64,000 nucleotides of DNA from NCBI GenBank assembly GCA_022606135.1, contig JABYQN010000001.1, positions 2,418,001-2,482,000 of the forward strand. Direction: 5' to 3'. The stretch comes from Fomes fomentarius. Taxonomy: Eukaryota; Basidiomycota; Agaricomycetes; Polyporales; Polyporaceae. Under the pieces are notes generated by a model. The model was given only the letters and a program-made list of their open reading frames with translations. It was not told where the DNA came from and did no database searches. The stretch's first letter is position 1. The number at the start of each line of letters is the position of its first letter. Below, one piece after another: positions 23,902 to 35,090 of the stretch. The position numbers and the translations under genes were made by a program.

Positions 23902-25556
23902 CTACCGGGTAGACGCAAGCCTGCCCCCCGCTTCCCTCAGCGCTGGGTCCGAGTCTTCCAATCGATAGTCGCTGCGATAGTCGCTGAACGTCAGCGCAGT
24001 CCGCGCATGTTCTCGTATCTGTGAGAGGGTGAGAGGCGAGGACATGATGACAGCGGGAAGACGTAACATACTGATACGGCGCTCCCAGGATCAACGAACT
24101 GTAGACTGAGGCTGTTCGCCAACGCGCTCATCTTGGGTACATCCCAGCAGGATTTGTCCGTTCCGGAGTATGACGTGAGATCATCGAGATCAAGGAAAAA
24201 TCGAGAGACCAGGATAGGGGTCATGCTGATGTGGAGAAGCGTGACTGTCAGTGCAGTACAGTTCAAGCAGAATACGATACCTACACGTTCAGGAAGGGAA
24301 TGATCAATGCGTAGCTGTCGGACATCGCAAAGTAGAACACCATCTGAAGGACGTTGAGAGAAAGCATGATGCTAGAGGGGGACCGACAATGGGTTATTCA
24401 GTGCTTGAATGTGTACGCGGTTAGGATTGTTGCCACATACATGAAGTACAGGATGCCTTCCCTCAGGACAAGCGAAGTAAAAGACATCTCCACCTTGATT
24501 CGTTGCGCGAAGCGGACAGTGCTCCAAGTCTTGATCCAAGTGACAACGATGACAATGGCATCTGAGAGGATCATGCATGATCGCGTAGCGACAGACCCTA
24601 CGTATCAACAATACTTCTCAATATAGGCCACACCTCGGTAGATACAGGAAGCACGCACATCTTCATAACCTTGATTAGATTGATGAAGACGTGTTGAACG
24701 GCAAACGGACTCACCGGATCCATGAGTTGTCCGATATTACTAATCCACCCATACATCCCAGGTATGATAGCTGAGAAACCGTGATTGTAGCGGCATACTA
24801 GAAACAGCAAACATCCGTCGGTTGAAGATCTTTGTCAGGTCCAACGGACACTCACAGTGTTCGTGGCCACGGGTACCATAGCGAGTGCAACAACCGTCAT
24901 AGTGATATAGGAATTGCCTGCACTAATTGCGTAGACACGTACACCCGAGAACGCTGGAAAGTGTTCAATGAGAACCTGTACGGGGGAAGATACGACCAGG
25001 ACGAACCTGCCCACACGGCATACAGCACAATTTGAGTTGATTGCATCAACTTCGTCGTGAGTACACAACTGCACGGTGTCTGTCGTGAAAATTTTGGAGT
25101 AACAGTGAACAATAATACTTGCCTCTGCAGAATATCAGTATATGTTGTATCGGGGCACTTTGTTACTCACGAGTAGATTCTGTGCGGGCAACATGGGACC
25201 GAGGACGAAGAGATACTCCAATATACTGAGATATCGATTGAGAAGGAATATCCCTCTAGTCCAGGTGATCCTACGACGCCAAGCAAAGTGAACTTCCCGG
25301 TCGAATGTGACGAGGTATTCGAACAATATGAGGGCTGCAAACATCGTGAGAACATGGGTACAGATAGAGGGAAGGACTCACCGAAAACGGCCAGATCAGT
25401 GCAGTTGAAAACGAGACTATGTACACGAGTTAGACAACCACCGCTCCGAGATGTGGCGCAGAGAGCTTAACAACACCATGCTTACTTCCTTGCGAAGTAG
25501 TCCACAATCTGCGCATACAACTCCTCCTGGGAGTCGGCATCGGTGGTCGCGTCCAT
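23902..25556 (-). CDS. DUF6533-type multi-pass membrane protein, copy 1
   Basis: Same family as its neighbour. It starts MDATTDADSQEELYAQIVDY at 25556. A small exon (LVFNCTDLAVF) and then the signature exon FEYLVTFDREVHFAWRRR, TWTRGIFLLNRYLSILEYLF follow (25200-25345). Later exons give FSGVRVYAISAGNSYITMTV, TWIKTWSTVRFAQR, SLVLREGILYFMYVATILTA, LNVLQMVFYFAMSDSYALII and TPILVSRFFLDLDDL. The last exon ends with a charged tail, LEDSDPALREAGGRLASTR, stop at 23902. Seven hydrophobic segments and a cytosolic-looking tail fit the family topology. Function unknown; a receptor-like role is only a guess from topology. Confidence 0.75.
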
Positions 25557-26289
25557 TGTGCGCGATTCGATGGAGGGTGCGGACCATCAAGGCCAACGGA
25601 GACACGGTCGGCCGTCTGTGTGAGTTATAAGGGCAGCAAGGACAGCGCCGACATGCGTTCTCCCATGTCCAATCATCGGCCAATCCCCGAAAGGCCGGCA
25701 CAGACAGCATCGCCACTGCTAAAACCCAGTCTACCCGGTGTCCTACTCCGTTTATTTATGACGCAAAGAGGTCAAGGCTGCATGACTACTACAGGGAGAA
25801 GAGGGAACACACACCATCGCTGCCACACCCTCTGCATGTCCGCAGCTCAGAGGGGAACGTTGAAACCAACTTCTTGACAGCTTGCGCGCACCGCAGGGAT
25901 GTGCATCACTTCACAGGATGCTGTTGCAAGTCAACCATCAGGCGTTGACAGTTGGTAGAAGCCAACTATGCATTTGCATTCAACAGGTCACTGACGAATA
26001 GGACCTCGTCACGAAACAGCGCCGTCCGCGGCAGACCGTTCTCCGGACACTTTCATCCGAAGCTTCGTTGGCAACCCTTCTGTGATCTCGGCTTCTATAG
26101 ATGTGTCAATCACATACGTCAAGCCGTGATCAAACTGAACAAGTGCAACGAGACAACATGCAGTTTGGTACATATGTCGAGTCAGATCTAGACTTGAGTT
26201 CCCAGAAAGTGAGCGCTAAGTAGTGGGTGCAAAAAGACAAGAGCGAACAGGATTACGAATTGCTTACAGTTTATTGGAGGCAATAGTAA
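25557..26289. other. Intergenic, no gene seen
   Basis: Contains the promoter of the DUF6533 copy 1 gene and flanking sequence of the tRNA. No protein-like frame, repeat or transposon remnant recognised. Confidence 0.5.
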
Positions 26290-26381
26290 GACACTATGGC
26301 CGAGTGGTTAAGGCGACAGATTCGAATCGCGAGCTTATCTGTTTCCCTCTGGGAGCGCAGGTTCAAATCCTGCTGGTGTCG
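26290..26381 (+). tRNA. tRNA-Ser (anticodon CGA) with a ~10-nt intron
   Basis: A class II tRNA fold can be drawn. The acceptor stem GACACTA pairs with TGGTGTC (one G-T pair), and the discriminator is G73. The A box is TGGCCGAGTGG and the D loop is GTTAA. The anticodon stem ACAGA/TCTGT encloses loop TTCGAA with anticodon CGA. About 10 nt (within TCGCGAGCTTA) are inserted one base 3' of the anticodon, the canonical tRNA intron position. A long variable arm (TTCCCTCTGGGAGC) and a B box/T arm GGTTCAAATCC follow. The long variable arm and G73 are typical of tRNA-Ser. Confidence 0.9.
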
Positions 26382-26385
26382 TTTT
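26382..26385 (+). terminator. RNA polymerase III TTTT terminator
   Basis: Four T residues immediately after the tRNA 3' end, as expected for Pol III termination. Confidence 0.7.
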
Positions 26386-26778
26386 GTACACTGACAGTAC
26401 TGATGTTGGGCCTGTTTGCTCCCGCCGCCCCATGATAAGTATTGGCAACACACGTCTCTTACAGCCCTGCGCCAGGAGCAGAAGACATCCCAATATAAGT
26501 TTTTCGTGGGTTGTGAGAAGTGCTCATACTGCGCTTCTCATGCACCATAATTAGTATGGTATACTCGGCTTCGGACGCCTTTCGGCCTGCCGGACTTATC
26601 GTGCAATCTCATCTCAAGTATGACGCGAACTTGAGGTATATAAGGATCAACACACAGAAGGTTGTAAGTCATCCATCCACACGCATTCCCCGTGCGTGAG
26701 CTCGAAGGTATTAAGATACTTAACCTCTTAATCTCAAATGGAGGACTCATCTGGTATTCCCAGGTCATCTCTCGCAGC

Positions 26779-27900
26779 ATGTCGTCCACCGTACATCACC
26801 TCGCAAAGCAGGGCTTTGGCACAGGAACCAACGAGCTGTACGACCGGTATGTAGCGAATGCAGCGTAGTGATAACGTCTGAAAAGCCCAGTCCTCCAAAT
26901 ATGACTCTGCCACTTGCAGTGTGCGTCCATCGTACCAGCCGAATGCCCTCGCGCATATCCGCCAGGCCGTCAAGGCGTCCTCGCCCTTGAACGTTGTTGA
27001 GTACGTGTCTATGAGTCGTTGAAGCTTGCAACAGTCAACAGTCCAGATCGTACTGATCAGCGACTTGATCGTTCCTCGCAGGATCGGGGCCGGCACTGGG
27101 ATCTTCACCCGCGCGCTGCTCGCGCACCCCGACTGGGCCGATGCGATCAAGGAGCTCCGCGCTGTCGAGCCGAGCGCGGGCATGCGCGATGTGTTCTCCA
27201 AGACCGTGACGGACCCCCGGGTGTCCGTGCGCGACGGCACGTTCGATACGACCGGCGTCGAAGACGGGTGGGCGGACCTGATCATCATCGCACAGGTATG
27301 TCGCTCCTCGCCCGGGTCCCCTTAGACCCTAGAGAGTACCAACCGTCAATCATGTCGTGCCAGGCCTTCCACTGGTGCCCGGACTATGACAAGGCGTCCG
27401 CCGAGTTTGCTCGCGCGCTCAAGCCCGGAGGCATTGTCGCCTTCATTTGGAACCTCGAAGATAGGTCCGCCGACTTTTCTTTTCGAAGGACCACGCGATT
27501 TCAAAGGACGATGGACGTGCGCTGACATCGTTCACATAGGAACCGCGCAGGGTGGGTCGCGCAACTGCGTGACCGCATTGAACAGCACGAGAGCGGCTCG
27601 CCGCAGTTTCGTCTCGGGCTCTGGCGTGCTACGTTCTCCACCCCCTCGTACCAGGCCCTCTTCCACCCGCCGGAGGAGGATGTATGGGACTATGTGCTCA
27701 CCGGAACGCGAGACATCGTCGTTGAACGTGCACAGAGCAAGAGCTACATTGCCGTGCTCTCGTCTGAAGACAAGCAGAAGGTCGTCAATGACCTCGATGC
27801 CATCCTGCAACGCGAGGACGGTTTGACCTGGATCGACCAGACGAAGGGAGTCTTCGAATACCCTTACCAGACCTTCTTGGTTGTCTCCAAGAAGAAGTAG
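26779..27900 (+). CDS. Class I SAM-dependent methyltransferase (Methyltransf_11 type)
   Basis: Soluble enzyme of about 290 residues that transfers a methyl group from S-adenosylmethionine to an unknown acceptor. It starts MSSTVHHLAKQGFGTGTNEL; the next exon begins near 26918 with RPSYQPNALAHIRQAV. SAM motif I is IGAGTGIFTRAL (about 27085-27125), the acidic loop is AVEPSAGMRDVF, and motif II/post-I is DLIIIAQAFHWCPDYDKASA across an intron. KPGGIVAFIWNLEDR is the motif III region. The protein ends YPYQTFLVVSKKK. Layout resembles yeast Crg1/Tmt1-like and bacterial UbiE-like small-molecule methyltransferases; the substrate cannot be told. Confidence 0.85.
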
Positions 27901-28136
27901 ACGCATACCAATCCAATGCAGATGATAGTATCCTTGTAAACAGGTAGTGGAGGCAATGTAGTCAGGATGTCACACATACAAATGAGAAGCAAAGAATATG
28001 ATTCATTGCGATACTATGGTAGTAATGAGTATGAATGCAACACGACAACAATGACCGACGATGACTATGATACAGATGGAAGTACTCTTCAAGCAGATCT
28101 ATCGTAACCCCAGAACGTCCAAGATCCCACAAGCGC

Positions 28137-30515
28137 TTAATCGATTTCCTCCATCGCCGAAGTCGACGCGGCCTCTGTCGAGGCGGGCGTCTCAGTACTC
28201 GTCGAGGGTGCGGGTGCCGAGGTATCCTCTTCGTCGACGTCAAGGCCGAGGGCAATCATCCGGTGGATACGCTTCGCGAACGACGTCGGATCGTCGAGCG
28301 AGAAACCGGATGTGAGCAGTGCGGTCTCAAAGAGGAGGAAGGTAAGGTCACGGACGGACTTGTCCGCCTTGTCCTCCGCGACCTTAGCCTTGAGCTCCTT
28401 GACGATCGCGTTGTGAGGGTTGAGCTCGAGCGTCTTCTTCGACGCCATGTACGACGACATCGAAGAATCACGGAGAGCCTGCGCCTTCATGATACGCTCC
28501 ATGTTCGACGACCAGCCGAATTGCCCGGTGACGAGGACACAAGGGGAGTCGGAGATACGGTTCGAGACGACAACCTTCTCTACCTTGTCCCCGAGTGCGT
28601 CCTTCACGGCCTTGCAGAGATCCTCGAACTGTGAGGCCTCTTCCTCGCGAGTCTTCTTCTCCTCCTCGGTTTCCTCGAGCTCGAGGCCCTCTTTCGACAC
28701 GCAGACGAGCTTGTGTCCGTCGAACTCCTTAAGCTGAGTGATGGCGTACTCGTCAATGGGGTCGACAAGGAGAAGGACCTCGAAGCCCTTCTTCTTGAGG
28801 ACCTCGAGGAAAGGAGAGTCCTTAATGGACGAGAGCGACTCGCCAGTGAGGTAGTAGATGTTCTTCTGGACCTCAGGCATCCGCGTGATGTAGTCTGGAC
28901 AAGTCGATCAGCAACTAACCAAAGTCATAGCGGCTGAAGTCCACTCACCCTTGAGAGATGTTTGCTCCTCCGTGGACTTCGTTGAGTAGAAGCGGAGGAA
29001 CTCGGCAAGCTTGCTGCGGTTCTGAGCATCCTCGTGGATACCGAGCTTGATGTTCTTGCCGAACGACTCGTAGAACTTGTTGAAGTTGTCCTTGTCCTCC
29101 GCAATCTCAGAGAAGAGGTCGAGGCACTTCTTGACAAGGTTCTTGCGTATGACCTTGAGGATCTTGTTCTGCTGGAGGGTCTCACGCGAGATGTTGAGAG
29201 GAAGATCCTCGGAATCGACGATACCCTTGATGAAGTTCAGGTACTCGGGGATGAGGTCCTCGCAGTCGTCCATGATGAAGACGCGGCGGACGTAGAGCTT
29301 GATGTTGTTGCGCTTCTTCTTAGACTCAAAGAGGTCGAAGGGAGCACTGAGGAGAGAAGTCAGCACGATGAGATCAGGACAACAGAACACGCGTCTACTC
29401 ACCGCTTGGGAGCAAAAAGGATCGCCTTGAACTCGAGCTGACCCTCAACGGAGAAGTGCTTGACAGCGAGGTGTTCCTCCCAGTCATTGGTCAAGCTCTT
29501 GTAGAACGCACCATACTCCTCAGCTGTGATGTCTGAGGGGTTCCGCGTCCAAATAGGCTTCGTCTTGTTGAGCTCCTCATTGGTGGTCTCCTTCTCCTTG
29601 ATCTTCTTCGTCTTCTTCTCCTTGGGCTTGTCCTCGTCCTCGACTTCCTCGACCTTGGACTCCTCCTTGTCATCCGCCGCCTCCTCCTCATCGTCTTCGA
29701 CCTCCTTTTAACGAAGGGTCAGTTCCAGGTACAGCGTCCTTGAACACAGGATACTTGCCTTCTCCACCTCCTTGGTGACCGCCAACTGGATTGGGTAAGA
29801 GATGAATTCGGAGTGCTTCTTCACGATCTCCTTGATCCGCTTCTCCTCAAGGTACTCAGTCTGGTCTTCCTTGAGGTAGAGACGGATCTCAGTACCGCGA
29901 CCAAGAGGAGTACCGGCAGTGTCGGGAGTAATAGTGAAGGTGCCACCGGCGGCGGACTCCCAGATGTACTGCTCGTCGTCGTTGTGCTTCGAGATGACCT
30001 GAACGCGTTCGGCGACGAGATACGCGGAGTAGAAACCGACGCCGAACTGGCCGATCATAGAGATGTCGGCACCAGACTGAAGAGCCTCCATGAAGCCCTG
30101 TACAAAATAGATCAATAAATCGTAAGACGCCACCCAGTGCATGTACAACATACCTTCGTGCCGGACTTGGCGATGGTACCAAGGTTGTTGACGAGGTCGG
30201 CCTTGGTCATACCAATACCAGTGTCGATGATCGACAGGATTTTGTTCTCCTTGTCGGGAACGATGCGGATGTAGAGGTCCTTGCCGGTCTCCAGAACGGA
30301 GGGGTCGGTGAGGGACGCATAACGGATCTTGTCGAGGGCATCAGACGCGTTGGAGATAATCTCCCGGAGGAAGATCTCCTTGTTGGAGTAGAAGGTGTCT
30401 GATAAAACGCGTGTTAGAGGGCATGAAGGAAGCGCGACAAAAGTTTAGACGTACTGATGATGAGATCAAGGAGCTGGCTGATCTCAGCCTGGAAGCCAAA
30501 GCTCTCAGAGGCCAT
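28137..30515 (-). CDS. HSP90: HSP90 family molecular chaperone (Hsp82/Hsp90)
   Basis: Cytosolic ATP-dependent chaperone of about 700 residues for kinases and receptors. It starts [20 protein letters not shown] at 30515. The N-terminal GHKL ATPase domain includes the GIGMTK-like segment (about 30200) and [15 protein letters not shown] (about 30035). A charged Lys/Glu linker (29600-29720) follows, then the middle domain with [20 protein letters not shown] and [15 protein letters not shown] (29165-29270). The C-terminal domain runs from [18 protein letters not shown] to the end (intron 28895-28948 separates them). The terminal TPR-docking motif reads MEEID, not the usual MEEVD. Introns are short. 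The upstream promoter has a perfect heat-shock element. Its STI1-type cochaperones are not in the window. Confidence 0.97.
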
Positions 30516-30628
30516 TTTTGTGCGTGAGGGTCGTGAGAGGGATGAGCGAGAGGAAGATAGAGAATGGGGTGGCGATTGAAGTGCTGAAGAAGGACGAAGG
30601 AGGGTTTATGTATCTGTCTTGCGTGCCA

Positions 30629-30641
30629 TTCGAGAACCTTC
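30629..30641 (-). promoter_or_regulatory. Perfect three-unit heat-shock element upstream of HSP90
   Basis: TTCGAGAACCTTC matches the HSF1 consensus TTCnnGAAnnTTC exactly, 114 bp upstream of the HSP90 ATG. A TATA-like sequence (ACATAAA on the minus strand, about 30604-30611) lies just inside it, the arrangement expected of a heat-inducible promoter. Confidence 0.85.
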
Positions 30642-30696
30642 CATCTCCGTCTATACGAATCCGGTCAGGCGCCCGTGTCCTAGTGGTTTGAAGCGC

Positions 30697-30716
30697 GAAC
30701 GTTCTGCCACCTTCCA
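30697..30716 (-). promoter_or_regulatory. Second, partial heat-shock element
   Basis: GAACGTTC (30697-30704) is an exact two-unit HSE (GAAnnTTC), with a further TTCC one gapped step away (30712-30715). Together with the element at 30629 it gives the HSP90 promoter two clusters within 200 bp. Confidence 0.65.
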
Positions 30717-30760
30717 TACACTTCCACTGAGTTTTCCTTATTTGGACTGCATAGTACAGG

Positions 30761-33700
30761 TCAGAGTGGCGGCGACGAGCGCGGAGAGTCGATGAGCCCT
30801 GTCCGTCCGCTCCTCTGCGCCTTCAGTAGCTCGACCATCACGTTCACCTCTTCAATCTCGTCCCGCAGCTCATCGTTCTCCCGCCGAAGCCGCTCGTTGG
30901 CCTCCCGCGTCCTCCGCCATTCACCCGGCAACTCTGGCTGCCCGTTCAGCGATGAGGTCCGACGACGCGCTGCTTCTAGTTTTTTCTTGTATTGTTCCAG
31001 CTTGCCCTCTAGAACAAGCAGTTGTTGCCGTTGAGCGCTGTCGATATAGATCAGTCACTAGAACGTTCCGACATCCCACACGAGGCTTACGCAGCGTGCT
31101 CTGCCATTTCCATCTGCGTTCTCTCGTACGCCTCGAGCTTTAGCTCCATTTTCCTGTACTTGCTCGCAAATGCAGCGAGGTATTCCTTGCTATCATTCAA
31201 TTTCTGTACATCGGATTCCCTGAGATATCATGCGATTACCTCAACTCTATAACACCGCGAGAGAGAAGAACATACCACAACCGCTGCAGCTTCATGAGTT
31301 GCTCGATCTGCATCTCGTAGTCGTGCAGCCGGTCGACCTTTGGTGCATTCTCCTTTATGCACGTCTCAAGACGGAACACCGCCTGTGTGGCTTCCGCTAG
31401 CAACTTTCCTTGAGCGGCGAATGTATCCTGTGCACGAGGCCTCGTCATCAATGAGAATGAGATGGGCAATCATGTCAACACTTGCTCTTGCTTCCTTCTC
31501 CGCAGCTCGCATTGCCGCAGCTTCGCTTGTCCACGTGTTTTTCTCAGCGCGAAGGGCCGCTATTCTTTCCTGCAGCCCCTTGTTCCAGTCCGTGTAGCGC
31601 AGGCGTTGCGCTACGGCTTGCTCCTTCTCGTTCTTCAGCTCATCCCGCAGACGGGTCACCTGGTGCTTGTACTCCTTGAGCTTGTTATGCTGCAATCGCG
31701 CTCAGCCTGAATACTGTACTACTGATGTGACAGCAGCACTCACCAAACCCTGTCGTTCGACTTCCTCGTTTCTCGACAGCACGCGCTCCGTGTACAGCCG
31801 GCCAATATGCTTCACATTCTCGCGCGCGGTCCACAGCTCGAGGTTCAGATCGTTCTTCAGGAGGATCACTTCCCGCTGCAGCCCGGAAATCGCCTGAGCA
31901 ACGTGAGGCGGGATCGTCCCATCTCCGTGGTCATCGAATTCCTGCTGCTGGGCGGGGGTGGCAGGTAGTTCGCCGTCCTCCGGGTGCTGTGAAGGATCGC
32001 GGTCGTTCTGCGACGGAGACCGTGTGCGTGGCTGGTTGGGAAAGAGAGCCGAAGTCCATGCCGGGGATGCGTCGATGATCTCGACGTCCAGACCAGACCT
32101 GAGCGCGATAGAGGTTGCAACCATGTCCGTCAATGAGACCTTTAGCCGCGCGGGGACAGCGATGTCAGGCGTATCTGCTCCTGCCTGTACAGTATCCACT
32201 GAGGAAGATAAGGGTACAGTGATGGCAGCATCCGCATTCACTTCGATGACCGCGGGCGGATGTATCTCGACGAGTGATACAGGACGAGATGTGCGTCCGC
32301 GCTCGAATGGGTGTGAGTTGGCCGACGGGTGAAGTTCGGTTGGTTGTTGTTCTTGCTCCTGTCGTCTGAGTCCGAGACCCATGTTGCGTACGTCCAGCAT
32401 AATCGCGCCCCCAACGATCTGGGGGATGTCGTACTGCGCCCAGAAATCGGGTTGCTCCAACTCTTCACTCGCTTCCCGCCAGATGAGGAGGGGATGGAGT
32501 ACGTGCATGCGTAACAATCTCTATTGTAATGACACGTCTCGGTTGAAGGGCGCATGCCGATATGTTGGACTGCTCACCTCGCTCTTGCTCCTAATCTTCT
32601 CTTCATCGAGCGCGTTCTCCCAATCGACAGCGTACAGGCTTTCCAGGCCGTTGTCGTTAAGATACCTGACTGGATAACGCAAGAATCGAATGGTATTGCA
32701 TGGGAAGAGATAATACAGAAACGTGAAGTAGCGATGAGCGGGAGGCGCTGAAGATGGCCCTTCAAACGTGAGCTGTAGAGGGTGCCATTCGATATCATCG
32801 CGAATGGGTATTGAATGTGAAGTCTCCTCCTGGGAAACTTCTTCCTTCTCTGACGCAGCGTCGTCGTCAGATTCCTCGAGGTCGGCAAGAGTGGGCAGAA
32901 GCGGTTCAGGTGACTGACGTTCCTTCCAGCATAGGAGGCGAGCGAGGACCACGAGTAGGAGAGGGAGTAGCCGTTTGAGCTGTTCGCATGCCTTGACAGC
33001 GAGTATGGGTAGGAGTTTGATGAGGATCGTCGATGCGATGGTACAGGCCGTCGAAGATGTGTCGAAAATGAGACAGTGAAGGATGCTAGTCATGAGAGGG
33101 TGGGAAGCAAGAACAGGCGCATGATCAGGGAATTGTGACTGGGAGGTGTAGGCGTTGAGTAGAATAAGAAGTTGCATCCTTGTGGTTGGGGAATCGAAAC
33201 ACCGGTAGAGCTCGGTGAGGAAGTCCTGTGGGGAGTGAGCACTGATCTGCCGGTGACATGAGGAAAGAGCGTACGTGCGGTCGTTGGAGCCCCACGCGGA
33301 CAAGGACATCTTCCAAGTTTGCCTTCCAGCAAGCTTTCTTGTCCCGCTGCTGCTGTGACAGATCCGCCCACTCCAGAACGTCGTCGCCAGAACTCTCGTT
33401 GAACGCATCGAGCAGATACAGGTCCATCAGCCGTCTTCTGAAGTCACCCACCCGCTCCTTCTGCTTCTCGGCTTCAGCGGAACCCTCTTCTGCATCCGAG
33501 AAGTTACTGCCTGGATCTAGGGCATGGATGATGAGTTCCTTTGCGTGGTTGACTGCCGGCAATGGGAGTATCGGCTCTCGCAGCGCGGGGCGAAGGACCA
33601 GATCGAACCATGTAGATATCACGGAGCGGGAAGGTAGCACGGGCTGCAGCTGGCGAAGAACAGCCAAGAATACCTCCGCATGAGGGAAGAGCGCATGGCC

Positions 33701-33898
33701 CAGGACGTCGCCGTATATCACTTGGAGCTCGTCTTCAAGTTCGCTGAGGAGAGTGCTTGATTCGGAAGACTCGGAGCATGCTAAGGTGAATGCGTCGACC
33801 TTGGCGAGAAGCTCGGCGGTGGGGAGAGCATCTGGCGAGGACTCGAGGGCGAGCCGTAATTGTGTGCAGAGATCGGTGACGACGGTCGAGGAAGGCAT
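30761..33898 (-). CDS. TSC1: Hamartin homologue (TSC1), TOR-pathway regulator
   Basis: Scaffold of the TSC1-TSC2 GAP complex that restrains Rheb and TORC1 on vacuole/lysosome membranes. It starts MPSSTVVTDLCTQLRLALES at 33898. The N-terminal half is an alpha-helical HEAT-like hamartin domain (LYRCFDSPTTRMQLLILLNA, HPLMTSILHCLIFDTSSTAC). The conserved segment YFTFLYYLFPCNTIRFLRYP, then VRYLNDN, lies near 32650-32720. A Ser/Pro-rich linker follows. The C-terminal third (31950-30780) is predicted coiled coil with many Leu/Glu/Arg heptads (RRENDELRDEIEEVNVMVEL), as in TSC1, and the protein ends SPRSSPPL. Several short introns. Assignment rests on the FLYxLFPCN-like block plus the coiled-coil tail; sequence is otherwise divergent. 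TSC2 is not in the window. Confidence 0.8.
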
Positions 33899-35090
33899 GA
33901 CCCTGGCATGATCACATTCGTGCGCCCATCCTCCATCGTGCACCCACTATTCACCCAAGCGCCCGTGTGTCCATTAGTAGCCAGGGCCCATCACCAAAAA
34001 CCACGGTGAGCTTGCTCGCGCACGCACAGGATGCGATCTTTGCGTAGTAGGTTCCACTGAGCAAAGGCCACCACCTGTGTACTACTGCTAGTAATCACCG
34101 CGTGTTATACCGCTCTCTCCTTCGGCAAACACGATACTTGTCGTCGGCCCCCGAGACCCTGAATGGCTTCTCGTGTCACGGCTGGATCTGGTGATTTGGC
34201 GAACGCAGGAATGGACCACAGGAATGGACCACAGGGATGGACCACATGTATGTACACAACTTTGGATGATCATGCATGTTTAGGTCATTTCGTATCGATG
34301 CTGACGATCTTGCTTTCATGAACAGGAATGCTCTCACGAATGTGCGTCCCGTAGAAGGGAGCACCTCTTGTTGGGCAACGCGTCAGGCCAGTGACAGTCT
34401 GAGCTGATATGGTGAACTCATTTCTCAATTGTGAAAGCACATGAGTCATTGTCGGTGTGTCTTTAGCCCTCGCAACTCAATGCTAGCAAGTTCAGATCCA
34501 CCATTTTACCTCGATCAACCCCTGGAACACGAATCCTTCTAATCGGTGCGATAATTTGAGCTGCCGATAATTCGCTGCCAATACGCTGTAAGCCGAGGAT
34601 CCTCAGGTACTTGCACTAGTGCGGCACACTGTCCTAATCGACACGGACGTGCATATATCTTCGGTCATTCTCATTGGCCTAAGCGGTTTTGCTGGGAACG
34701 GGAAATATACTCACTGCCGAACTTCTTACTCAGGCTCGACTGCCAGTTAAGCCATCTTTTCTTCAAACTGCCTCTTGTCTCAGTAACCATACGCCTCGGC
34801 CCCTTGCCCATGTGTCTAGCCGTAAGAGAAGCGTCAAGTGAGTCCAGGTTAGTAAGAGTTACTCTCACCGAGAGCTAATATGAGCTTCTCTCAGCATGGT
34901 CCGCACCGGAACGGTGATGGTTGCAGATGAAGCACGGAATGCAAGTCGAGCTACATGCGCCTCCGACCTGCGATTGCAGATATTGCGCCAACGCGTACGT
35001 ATAAAGCCTTGCAGCAAAGCTCCCTGAACAGCAGCACCGCTCCGTTGGTGACAACTCCACGCTCTTCAACAACCCGCGCCTGCCCTCAGC
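33899..35090. other. Divergent intergenic region between TSC1 and the DUF1996-WSC gene
   Basis: No gene supported. It holds a short 13-nt tandem repeat (34207-34245) and otherwise AT-richer sequence. TATA-like ATAAA at about 35000-35005 lies 90 bp before the DUF1996 gene start. Confidence 0.5.
34207..34245 (+). repeat. Three tandem copies of a 13-nt unit
   Basis: Unit AGGAATGGACCAC repeated at 34207, 34220 and 34233 (third copy has one substitution). Intergenic; no coding frame crosses it convincingly. Confidence 0.85.

Noticed and set aside
28263..29441. Long plus-strand frames opposite HSP90 (28263-28634, 29034-29441)
   Set aside because: Antisense shadows of highly biased HSP90 codons, a well-known artefact.
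34207..34245. Tandem repeats considered as a CRISPR array
   Set aside because: Units are 13 nt without spacers, and the genome is eukaryotic.
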